From Salinarimonas ramus (GTDB lineage Bacteria > Pseudomonadota > Alphaproteobacteria > Rhizobiales > Beijerinckiaceae), in contig NZ_BMMF01000004.1 of assembly GCF_014645695.1 (NCBI RefSeq), positions 255,261-319,260 of the forward strand: a DNA stretch of 64,000 bases, read 5' to 3'. The notes beneath the pieces are model-generated. The model made no database searches, was not told the DNA's origin, and saw only the letters and a list, made by a program, of their open reading frames with translations. Shown here piece after piece: positions 54,990 through 62,752 of the stretch. Every line of letters starts with the position of its first letter. The first letter of the stretch is position 1. Position numbers and translations under genes: made by a program.

Positions 54990-55508
54990 ATGATGGCGGA
55001 CAGATCACGCGCAGCCGGAGCCGTCCTCGAGGACGGCTCCGGCTTCCCCGAGACGGACGAGAGCGCTTTCGACACGCTGGGCCTGTGCGTGGCGCCGGGG
55101 CGCCTCGTCGGGATCGCGATGCGCATCGCGGAGCGGGACGAGGACCAGGAGGCAGCACGCGGCGAGCAGGCGACGGGCGCGGCCCCCGCCTTCGAGATCG
55201 CCGCGATCGCCGAGACCGGCGAGATCGCGACGGTACTCGGGCGCTTCACCGAGGAGGAGATCGTCGCCGTGTGGCGTCGTCTCGGCCAGGCGAGCGGCCT
55301 CCCCTTGATGCTCCAGAACCCCGACGGGAGCCTGAGCGCGCCCTATCCGCAGATCGGGCCGCTGGCGCTCGGCGAGACGCGCCAGCGCCGCCGGCACGGG
55401 CTCCTCTCGGACAGGCGCCCGCGCTTCCTCACGCGTCGCAAGACCGGACGGCCGGCCTCGCGCCCGCTCGTCTTCCGCGAGCGCGAGATCGTCTGCGGCC
55501 TCACCTGA
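54990..55508 (+). CDS. DUF6101-like protein
   Basis: A 172-residue protein. The second half (EEEIVAVWRRLGQASGLPLMLQNPDG, then basic RQRRRHGLLSDRRPRFLTRRKTG) resembles the DUF6101 family known from Methylobacterium-like bacteria. The N-terminal part contains a short acidic insertion. Function unknown. Its last 8 bases overlap the end of the convergent HAD gene. Confidence 0.6.
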   Translation: MMADRSRAAGAVLEDGSGFPETDESAFDTLGLCVAPGRLVGIAMRIAERDEDQEAARGEQATGAAPAFEIAAIAETGEIATVLGRFTEEEIVAVWRRLGQASGLPLMLQNPDGSLSAPYPQIGPLALGETRQRRRHGLLSDRRPRFLTRRKTGRPASRPLVFREREIVCGLT

Positions 55509-56217
55509 CGGCGAGGAGCCGGGATCCCTCGATCCCGGCCTCGACGCCGGGGATGACGGGCCAGCCGCGCGCATGCGCGACCTCGGCGAGCGCTCCGCCC
55601 TCCCCCACCGCGACCTGCGCGCCGACGCTGTCGAGCATCGCGAGGTCGGAGACGTCGTCGCCTACGGCGACGCACGCACCCGCATCACCGCCTACCTCCG
55701 CGAGGAAGAGGCGGATCGCCTCCGCCTTCCCCTCGCCGATCGTCTGCGGCGCGTCGATCTCTCCCGTGAGGAGCCCGTCCTCGCCGACGATGAGCCGCGT
55801 GGAGAGCACGTGCTCGACGCGCAGATGCGCGGCGATGGGCGCGAGGATCTCCGGGAACGATCCCGAGACGAAGACCGGCGCGTAGCCCTCCTCCCGCAGG
55901 CGCCCGAGGAGCTGCACGGGCTCCTCCAGGAAGAGCCGCGCCGGATCGCGCAGGCGCCTTTCGCCCCACACCTCCGCCGCGTGCGCCAGCTCCGCCGGAG
56001 CGAGGCCGGCGAACCAGCGATAATAGGCCCGGTTCAGCTCCGTGCGCGGCAGCCCGTCCGCGCGCATCCGGGCGAACTCCGCCTCGAAGCGGGCGAGCAG
56101 CGTCTCGCTGCCGCGATGGATCGCCGCGAAGAAGCGGAAGAAGTCGAACATGCTCTTGATGCGCACGAGCGTGTCGTCGACATCGAAGAAGGCGAAGCGC
56201 GGCTCCGCGGCGCTCAC
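55501..56217 (-). CDS. HAD-IB family hydrolase (phosphoserine-phosphatase-like)
   Basis: A 238-residue HAD phosphatase with motif I FFDVDDTL, motif II VFVSGSFPE, motif III Lys in IGEGKAEAI and motif IV VGDDVSDLAMLD. The subfamily is SerB-like (HAD-IB). Substrate unknown. It starts inside the last codons of the tautomerase gene (ATGA-type contact). Confidence 0.9.
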   Translation of the reverse strand: MSAAEPRFAFFDVDDTLVRIKSMFDFFRFFAAIHRGSETLLARFEAEFARMRADGLPRTELNRAYYRWFAGLAPAELAHAAEVWGERRLRDPARLFLEEPVQLLGRLREEGYAPVFVSGSFPEILAPIAAHLRVEHVLSTRLIVGEDGLLTGEIDAPQTIGEGKAEAIRLFLAEVGGDAGACVAVGDDVSDLAMLDSVGAQVAVGEGGALAEVAHARGWPVIPGVEAGIEGSRLLAVR

Positions 56218-56450
56218 GAGCCGGGCTCCTCGTCGTAGCTCTTGCGGCGGCTGCGGGTGGGGAAATCGGGTGCGCTGCCCACGACCCCGGCATCCGCCCA
56301 GCGCGCGGGTGCCACCTCGGTGAGGAAGCAGCTGATCTTGTCGAGCGGCACGCCGGTGACGCGGTGCATGGCGGCGGTGACCTCCTCGAGGAGGGCCTGG
56401 GCCTTCTCCTGGTCCTTGATTTCGAAGGTCGAGATCTGGATGACGGGCAT
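56214..56450 (-). CDS. Tautomerase family protein
   Basis: A 78-residue 4-oxalocrotonate tautomerase-like protein with the catalytic Pro2 right after Met (MPVIQISTFEI) and the VTAAMHRVTGVP helix. It tautomerises an enol/keto compound. It lies 47 bp after the 279-residue unknown protein and is probably in the same unit. Confidence 0.85.
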   Translation of the reverse strand: MPVIQISTFEIKDQEKAQALLEEVTAAMHRVTGVPLDKISCFLTEVAPARWADAGVVGSAPDFPTRSRRKSYDEEPGS

Positions 56451-56497
56451 GAGGTGCTTTCCTTTCGTGTCGGAGGATGCGTGGCGCGGCCGGCTCT

Positions 56498-57337
56498 TCA
56501 GCGACGCGTGACGAGATCGCCGAAGACGGGTCGCGCGAACTTCAGCTGAGCGTGGATGTCGCCGCCGAGCCCATAGCGGCCGATCGCGCCGCCGTGGCTG
56601 AGCTGGTAGGACATGAACAGGACGACGACGTTGACGATGCGGTTGCCGCCGGAGCCGGGCGCCGGGAACGGATCGGCGATCTCGACGTCGTACGCGCCGC
56701 GGCCCTCGGCATCGGTGACGAAGACGTTGGGCACGCCGAGCGGCTCGGGCCTTGTCGGCCCGCCGGGATCGAGATCGCCCGAGCGCAGGCTCATGATCGT
56801 GTAGAGCGAGCGCGGCAGGAGCCCCTCCATGGCGAAGCGGAAGCGACCCGAGCGGCAGTGGTCCGGGATGTCGACGGTTAGACTGCCGCGCGCCCCGATC
56901 CAGTCGCCGAGCGTCACCGGCCGGCGCAGCTGCCGGTCCTCGGGTCGCGCGAGATCGGGGATCGGCGTCTCGTGGAAGCCGTAGCTCGGCCGCACGTCCT
57001 CGCGGGCGCCGGGCGCCTGCTCGGGTGCGAACAGCATGTGGTAATTATTGCACGGCAGGGGAATCGGCAGCGTGTGCAGGACCTTGCGGGCGACGTGCGG
57101 CGGCGGGGTGGCCGGGTCGAACGTCTCCAGGATGCGGTAGGGCGCCCGCTCGCCGAAGGGCGGCACCGGGCTGTCGGCGGCGACGATGGCCCCGCCCCAG
57201 CCGGTCTCGACCCCGTCGGGCCCCTCCCGGTTCACCGCCCCGATGAGGATGAAGTTGCCGTCCTCGTCCATGACCTCGCTCGGCGGGTAGAGCGGGCCCT
57301 GGGTCGTGAGGTCGAGGGTGAAGGTGGATGAACGCAT
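56498..57337 (-). CDS. Protein of unknown function, probable beta-sandwich enzyme
   Basis: A 279-residue protein that I do not recognise. It has no signal peptide. The second half contains RFRFAMEGLLPRSLYTIMSLR, GVPNVFVTDAEGRG and a C-terminal YGLGGDIHAQLKFA, patterns of beta strands like those in CHRD or Cu/Zn-SOD-like folds. PCNNYHMLF and SYGFHETPIP contribute Cys/His that could bind metal. The gene is between an AfsA-type hotdog gene and a tautomerase. Confidence 0.55.
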   Translation of the reverse strand: MRSSTFTLDLTTQGPLYPPSEVMDEDGNFILIGAVNREGPDGVETGWGGAIVAADSPVPPFGERAPYRILETFDPATPPPHVARKVLHTLPIPLPCNNYHMLFAPEQAPGAREDVRPSYGFHETPIPDLARPEDRQLRRPVTLGDWIGARGSLTVDIPDHCRSGRFRFAMEGLLPRSLYTIMSLRSGDLDPGGPTRPEPLGVPNVFVTDAEGRGAYDVEIADPFPAPGSGGNRIVNVVVLFMSYQLSHGGAIGRYGLGGDIHAQLKFARPVFGDLVTRR

Positions 57338-57403
57338 GGCTCGTTCGTCTCCTCGCGCGTGTCGGTGGACGGGGCCCGCACCTCGCGGGCCCCGCGAGGC
57401 CCG

Positions 57404-58180
57404 TCAGGCCACGGCCCGGCCGAGCTCGGGATCGGACACGATGCTCGCGATCGCGGCCGCGAAGGCCTCCTGCGCGAGGGCGGCCTCCTTCGAGGAGATC
57501 ACCTCGTGCGGGTAGACCGTGAAGGAGAAGCCGACGCGCGTGCGCACCTCCCCGCCCTGGACGAAGTCCGTCTCGATCCTGAACTTCTGCCGGCGCTCGT
57601 TGATGTCCTTCTCGAGCACGCGGTAGTCGATCCGCGCCGGGAGCGGGAAGACGAAGCCGAGGAAGTCCGTCGTCATCGAGTTGATGACGAAGTAGGTCTT
57701 CTCGGCGCCCGCGTGCGGGAAGTAGGTCTCGGTCACCGCGAGGAAGGCCTGACGGGCCGCCTCGACGAGGATCATGCCCTGCACGTGCTGGCCGGTCTGG
57801 TGGTCGCCCATCAGCTCGCAATCCTGGTCGATGCAGACCTCGAGCGCGTAGAGGTCCTCCTCGATCTTCTCGGGGCGCGAGATCAGCGTGTTGCAGGTGC
57901 GGTGCTTGTGGGAGATCTTCGCGTCGGCTCGCGGCGGCGCGGCGCGTAGGCCGTCGACGTCGAAGCGGCGGCCGGCGGGATCGCGCACCTCGATGCGGCG
58001 GACGATCTCGACGACCTCCGTGTCGGCGAGGCCCTGTCCGCGGACGAGGGCGGTGTGCCCGGGGAGGATCTCCTCGGGCAGCTCGATCATGGCGCGCAGC
58101 TGGCTCGCGGTGACCGCGCGCTTGCCCGCGGCGAACTCGACGAACTTGTCTGCGACGACGACGAGGGTTTCGGGGCTCAT
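57404..58180 (-). CDS. AfsA-type hotdog domain protein
   Basis: A 258-residue protein. The AfsA pattern is clear around H132: DHQTGQHVQGMILVEAARQAFL, preceded by HKHRTCNTLISRPEK. In Streptomyces AfsA condenses a beta-ketoacyl group with dihydroxyacetone phosphate in gamma-butyrolactone signal synthesis. Only one complete hotdog pattern is obvious in the N-terminal half and a second, weaker one in the C-terminal part. A signalling or small lipid-like product is inferred. Confidence 0.7.
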   Translation of the reverse strand: MSPETLVVVADKFVEFAAGKRAVTASQLRAMIELPEEILPGHTALVRGQGLADTEVVEIVRRIEVRDPAGRRFDVDGLRAAPPRADAKISHKHRTCNTLISRPEKIEEDLYALEVCIDQDCELMGDHQTGQHVQGMILVEAARQAFLAVTETYFPHAGAEKTYFVINSMTTDFLGFVFPLPARIDYRVLEKDINERRQKFRIETDFVQGGEVRTRVGFSFTVYPHEVISSKEAALAQEAFAAAIASIVSDPELGRAVA

Positions 58181-58208
58181 GTTCGTCTCCTGGTGCGATG
58201 CGGCGCGC

Positions 58209-58820
58209 TCAGGCCGCGAGCTGCGTGGGGGCCTGGTAGATCTTGGTGTAGAGGCCGTCGGTGCCGCCGGTGATGAACTGGTCGCCCGCCTCCTGGACGA
58301 TGGTGCGGTAGCGCTCCGAGGCGAAGACGGCGCCGTAGGTCGTCGGATCGACGGAGAAGCCGGACACGAACATCACGCCGGGCTGGCCGCTGACGGTGGA
58401 GTGGTAGGCGAGGAAGCTCTCCACCTCCTCGGCGCCGCGGACGACGTCGAAGATCGTCTCGTCGCGCCACTTGCGGTAGCCGCCCATGCGGTCCGGCTTC
58501 ACCTCGACATGGCGCAGCTGCAGGAACGGCGTGTCCGGCAGGAGCCCCTCGCAGGGCTTGGGCGCCTCGACGAAGGCGAGCAGCTCGCGGCGGATGTCGC
58601 CGGCGAGCCAGCTGGCGAGGTCACCGGCGAGGCCGGAGACGGTGTCGCGCAGCGCCGCGAGGCTGTCGTGCGCGGAGATCGGCTCGAGGGTCACGACCTC
58701 GTCGCCCTCGAGCGCGACGAGGATGCGGCGATCGGGGGTCGAGGGCATCGCCGCGGCGAGGCCGCCGGCCTTGCCGGGCTTCGTGGGGAAACGCGAGATC
58801 AGGATCATGTCGGCGGGCAT
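58209..58820 (-). CDS. Unknown protein, dimeric alpha/beta barrel-like
   Basis: A 203-residue protein starting MPADMILISRFPTKPGKAGGLA. Two similar halves are seen: ILISRFPTKPGKAG and LQLRHVEVKPDRMGGYRKW, each followed by helix and strand, the style of tandem ABM/NIPSNAP-like domains. Such folds are in monooxygenases, cyclases and dehydratases of small-molecule pathways. First gene of the AfsA cluster; the 222-bp gap upstream holds its promoter. Confidence 0.55.
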   Translation of the reverse strand: MPADMILISRFPTKPGKAGGLAAAMPSTPDRRILVALEGDEVVTLEPISAHDSLAALRDTVSGLAGDLASWLAGDIRRELLAFVEAPKPCEGLLPDTPFLQLRHVEVKPDRMGGYRKWRDETIFDVVRGAEEVESFLAYHSTVSGQPGVMFVSGFSVDPTTYGAVFASERYRTIVQEAGDQFITGGTDGLYTKIYQAPTQLAA

Positions 58821-59042
58821 GGGACACCTTCCGTTGGTTCGTGGGCGCTCCGGATCCGACCAGCGGCTGCGTGGTGACACTGTGTCGTCCAGATCGCAGG
58901 TTGATTAACCCACGTTCCGAAACGGGATGCGATGCCGAAGGGCGGCAAGCGATTTTCCGGAAACGGAAGATGGTGCGCTGCAGCATGGCACGCCTCGGAT
59001 TCGCGCCCGGCGCGTCCGTTCGGTGCGGCTCGTCGGGTGCGG

Positions 59043-59954
59043 TCAGTAGCCGCGCAGCCGCTCGCGATTGCTCGTGACGAGGTCGACGAGGAAGTCCGCG
59101 AGCGCGCGGATGCGGCGGGACTGGGAGAGGTCGGACTGCAGCACGAGGAAGATCGGCTGGTCGACGCCGATGTCGTCCTGGACGCATACGAGCCCCGCGT
59201 CGCGGGCGAGGAAATGCGGCAGGACGGCGAGGCCGAGCCCCGCCGCCGTCGCGGCGACCTGGGTGGAAAGCGAGGTCGTGGTGATGGCGGGCCTTCGGCC
59301 GCGCAGGATCCGCTCCACCCATTGCGCCGCGGGAAGGTGGGCGTAGACCTCGCTCCAGGCGACGAAGGCGTCCTCCTCCCAGGCCGCGACGCCGGGCCGG
59401 GCCTCGCCGCGGCGCTCCAGGTAGGCCGGGCTCGCGTAAAGGCCGTAGCCCAGCGTTCCCAGGCGCTTGAGCGTGACGTTGCCACGCTCCGGCTTCACCA
59501 TGCGGATGGCGAGATCGGCGTCGCGGCGATGGACGTTGACGGTGGTGATGTCGGTGACGAGCTCCACCGTGATGTTCGGGTGGGCCGCGTGGAAGGCGGG
59601 CAGGCTCGGCAGGATGAGCGCGGTGGCGAGGTTCTCGGCGGTGGCGAGGCGCACGCGCCCGGTGAGCTGCGCCTGCAGGTCGGCCCCCGATTCGAGGGCG
59701 AAGGCCGCCGCCTCCATGGCCTCGGCGTTCTCGAGGAGGTCGGCGCCGTCCTCGGTGAGCTGGTAGCCCGTCTGCTGGCGCAGGAAGAGGGGCACGCCGA
59801 GCGCCGCCTCCAGCCGATCGATGCGCCGCGACAGGGTGGCGATGCCCACGCCGAGCTTGAGCGCGGCGGCGCTGAGCGTGCCGTGCCGCGACACGGCGAG
59901 GAGCGCGCGCACGTCGTCCCAGACGATGGGACGCACCGTGCGCTTTCCGCTCAT
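59043..59954 (-). CDS. LysR-family transcriptional regulator
   Basis: A 303-residue regulator with an N-terminal HTH (LAVSRHGTLSAAALKLGVGIATLSRRIDRLEAALG) and a C-terminal effector domain. It is divergent from the aldo/keto reductase operon and also lies upstream of the AfsA-type cluster on the same strand, so it could control either. I used ATG 59954; an ATG at 59990 would reduce the shared promoter to 47 bp. Confidence 0.93.
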   Translation of the reverse strand: MSGKRTVRPIVWDDVRALLAVSRHGTLSAAALKLGVGIATLSRRIDRLEAALGVPLFLRQQTGYQLTEDGADLLENAEAMEAAAFALESGADLQAQLTGRVRLATAENLATALILPSLPAFHAAHPNITVELVTDITTVNVHRRDADLAIRMVKPERGNVTLKRLGTLGYGLYASPAYLERRGEARPGVAAWEEDAFVAWSEVYAHLPAAQWVERILRGRRPAITTTSLSTQVAATAAGLGLAVLPHFLARDAGLVCVQDDIGVDQPIFLVLQSDLSQSRRIRALADFLVDLVTSNRERLRGY

Positions 59955-60037
59955 GGAAACCGAGTTACCGATAATCTCTGATTTTTCCATTGTTCCGGCG
60001 TGCCACAGTCCGGGCCGTACGGACAAGGAGAAAAACC

Positions 60038-61033
60038 ATGGAGAAGCGCAGGCTCGGAGAGGATCTCGAGGTTGCCGCCATCGGGCTCGGCTGCATGGGC
60101 ATGAGCGAGTTCTACGGCCCGCGGGACGACAGCGAGTCGGTGCGCGTGCTCGAGCGCGCCGTCGACCTCGGCATCGACTTCCTCGACACGGCCGACATGT
60201 ACGGCCCCCATCACAACGAGGAGCTGATCGGCGCCTTCCTGAAGGGCCTCGACGGCCCGGCGCGGGCGGGCGTGAAGGTCGCCACCAAGTTCGGCATCGT
60301 GCGCAAGCCCGGCGCCTACGAGCGCAGCCTCGACAACGGCCCGGACTATGCGCGCGCCGCCTGCGAAGCCTCGCTTCGGCGCCTCGGCGTCGAGCGCATC
60401 GACCTCTATTACGTCCACCGCGTCAACGCGGCCCAGCCCATCGAGGAAACGATGGAGGGGCTCGCGCGCCTCGTCGAGGAGGGCAAGATCGCCCGCATCG
60501 GCCTGTGCGAGGTGAGCGCGCGCACGCTGCGCCGCGCCCACGCGGTCCATCCGGTCACCGCGGTGCAGACCGAGTATTCCCTGTGGAGCCGCGGCGTCGA
60601 GGACGAGGTGCTGCCGGCGTGCCGCGAGCTGGGCGTGGGCTTCGTCGCCTATTCGCCGCTCGGGCGCGGCTTCCTCACCGGTCGCTTCCAGGCCGGCGAG
60701 GCGTTCGCGGAAGGCGACTTCCGCGCCGGCCTGCCGCGCTTCGCCGACGGCGCGCTCGGCGAGAACCGCCGCATCACGGACGTGATCACCGAGATGGCGG
60801 AGGAGAAGGGCTGCACGCCGGCCCAGCTCTCCCTCGCCTGGCTGCTCGCCAAGGGCGAGGACATCGTCCCGATCCCGGGCACGAAGCGCCTGCGCTACCT
60901 CGAGGAGAACGTCGCCGCCGCCGAGATCCGACTCTCGGACGACGAGTGCGAGGCGCTGGAGCAGGCTGTGTCGAGCGTGCCGGTCGTCGGCGAGCGCTAT
61001 ACGCCCGAAGGCATGAAGGGGGTGAACGCGTGA
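60038..61033 (+). CDS. Aldo/keto reductase
   Basis: A 331-residue NADPH-dependent oxidoreductase with the AKR tetrad: D in FLDTADMYGPHHNEELIG, Tyr of the same segment, Lys in VATKFG and His in YYVHRVN. The C-terminal PGTKRLRYLEENVAA binds NADPH. It is the LysR target by position, 83 bp away. Confidence 0.93.
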   Translation: MEKRRLGEDLEVAAIGLGCMGMSEFYGPRDDSESVRVLERAVDLGIDFLDTADMYGPHHNEELIGAFLKGLDGPARAGVKVATKFGIVRKPGAYERSLDNGPDYARAACEASLRRLGVERIDLYYVHRVNAAQPIEETMEGLARLVEEGKIARIGLCEVSARTLRRAHAVHPVTAVQTEYSLWSRGVEDEVLPACRELGVGFVAYSPLGRGFLTGRFQAGEAFAEGDFRAGLPRFADGALGENRRITDVITEMAEEKGCTPAQLSLAWLLAKGEDIVPIPGTKRLRYLEENVAAAEIRLSDDECEALEQAVSSVPVVGERYTPEGMKGVNA

Positions 61034-61464
61034 GCGGATCGCCCGCCTCCCCCGCCTCGCAGCGCCGCGCCGACGCGCTGGCGCTGCTCGATCGCCTCGA
61101 GCCCGGCGCGCCCGCGCGCGTCGCGGCCAATCTCGACGCCTTCGACGAGCGCGCCGTGGAGATCGTCCTCGGCTTCGCCTTCACCGACGTCGTGTCGAAC
61201 CCGCGCATCGACCTGAAGACGCGCGAGATGATGACGGTCGCCATGCTCGCCGCCATGGGCACGGCGTCCGGACAGCTCGACTTCCACATCCGCGCGGCGA
61301 TGAACACCGGCGTCACCCGCGAGGAGATCGTCGAGATCGTCTACCAGGTCGCCGTCTATGCCGGCGTGCCCGCGGCGATGAACGCGATCACCTCCGCCAA
61401 GGCGGCGTTCGCCCGGACCTCCGAAGCGGGAGCGTCCGAGGCCCGCGCGCCCGAGACAACCTGA
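61030..61464 (+). CDS. Carboxymuconolactone decarboxylase family protein
   Basis: A 144-residue CMD-like protein with LKTREMMTVAMLAAMG, DFHIRAAMNTGVTREEIVEIVYQVAVYAGVP. The AhpD CxxC is missing, so it belongs to the decarboxylase-like branch without redox cysteines. GTG start overlaps the reductase stop. Confidence 0.88.
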   Translation: MSGSPASPASQRRADALALLDRLEPGAPARVAANLDAFDERAVEIVLGFAFTDVVSNPRIDLKTREMMTVAMLAAMGTASGQLDFHIRAAMNTGVTREEIVEIVYQVAVYAGVPAAMNAITSAKAAFARTSEAGASEARAPETT

Positions 61465-61484
61465 GACTCACCAGAGGCAATCCC

Positions 61485-62672
61485 ATGACTGACGTTTCGC
61501 AACGCGCCGGCTGGCGCGAATGGATCGCCGTGGCCACGCTCGGCGTGGCGAGCTTCGCGATCGTGACGACCGAGCTCGCGCCGATCGGGCTGCTCTCCCA
61601 GATCGGCGGCGATCTCGACCGCCCGCCCCAGCAGGTGGGCCTCGTGGTGACGCTCTACGCCTGGATCGCGGCGGGAGCGGCGCTCGTCTCCGTGGTGACG
61701 CTCGGGCGCGCGCCGCGTCGCCCGCTGCTCGCGGGCCTACTCGTCGTGCTCGCCGTCTCCGCCGGCGCCTCCGCGATGGCGGAGAGCTTCGGCGCGCTCA
61801 TGGTCGCGCGCGTCGTGGGCGCGATCGCCCACGGTGCCTTCTGGGCGATGATCGGCACGCTCGGCGCCCAGCTCGTGCCGCCGCGCCAGGTCGGGCTCGC
61901 GACCTCGATCATCTTCGGCGGCGTGTCGGCGGCGAGCGTCATCGGCGTGCCGCTCGCCAACGCGATCGGGCTGGCGAGCGACTGGCGCACCGCCTTCGCC
62001 GCCATCGGCGTGCTGGCCGTCGTCGTCGCCTTGGCCGTGCTCGCGAGCGTCCCCACGATCCGCGGCGGCGGCGGCATCGGTGCCGGCACGCTCGTGCGCA
62101 TCGCCCGCGATCAGCGCTTCTCGCGCATCTTCGTGGCGACGCTGCTCGCGATCACCGCGCACTTCATGGCCTTCACCTATGTCGAGCCCTACCTCGGCGA
62201 GACGGCGCGCATGGCGCCGGCGGCGATCGCGCCCCTGCTCTTCGCCTTCGGCGCCGCCGGCATCGCCGCGAACGTGCTCACCGGCGCGCTCATCGACGGC
62301 AAGCTCAAGGCCATCCTCGTCCTCTCGCTCGTCGCGGCCTCGGGCTCGCTCCTGGCGCTGGGCACGCTCGGACCCCAGCTCGGGATCGTCGGTATCGCGG
62401 CGATGCTCGTCCTGTGGGGCGGCGCGGTGGCGGCGATCCTGGTCGGCTTCCAGACCTGGATCCTGAAGGAAGCGGGCGCCGACGCCCTGCCGGCCTCGGC
62501 GATCTACGTCGCCCTGTTCAACGGCTCCATCGGGCTCGGCGCAATGGTCGGCGCCTTCATCCTCGACCTCGGCGGCCTCGCCTCGGTCTATGCGGTGGCA
62601 GCCGGCTTCACCGTCGCGGGCCTCGCTGCGATCGCGATGATGCGCGCCCCCGCCATCGTCCCCGCGGAGTGA
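61485..62672 (+). CDS. MFS transporter (DHA1/sugar-efflux type)
   Basis: A 395-residue 12-helix transporter. It opens with WIAVATLGVASFAIVTTELAPIGLL and has the MFS motif between helices 2 and 3 (LGRAPRRPLL). It resembles YdhP/SotB efflux proteins. Third gene after the reductase; it may export a related product. Confidence 0.92.
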   Translation: MTDVSQRAGWREWIAVATLGVASFAIVTTELAPIGLLSQIGGDLDRPPQQVGLVVTLYAWIAAGAALVSVVTLGRAPRRPLLAGLLVVLAVSAGASAMAESFGALMVARVVGAIAHGAFWAMIGTLGAQLVPPRQVGLATSIIFGGVSAASVIGVPLANAIGLASDWRTAFAAIGVLAVVVALAVLASVPTIRGGGGIGAGTLVRIARDQRFSRIFVATLLAITAHFMAFTYVEPYLGETARMAPAAIAPLLFAFGAAGIAANVLTGALIDGKLKAILVLSLVAASGSLLALGTLGPQLGIVGIAAMLVLWGGAVAAILVGFQTWILKEAGADALPASAIYVALFNGSIGLGAMVGAFILDLGGLASVYAVAAGFTVAGLAAIAMMRAPAIVPAE

Positions 62673-62693
62673 TGCGGCCGCCCGCACGAAAGG

Positions 62694-62731
62694 AGAGCCC
62701 CGCCGGGACGGCCGTCCCGGCGGGGCTCTTC
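62694..62731. terminator. Bidirectional terminator-like hairpin
   Basis: AGAGCCCCGCCGGGACGG (62694-62711) is followed directly by its complement CCGTCCCGGCGGGGCTCT (62712-62729). It is a perfect 18-bp stem between convergent genes, with a short TTC after it. Confidence 0.85.
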
Positions 62732-62752
62732 GCATCCGGTCGGGCGCGGCGC

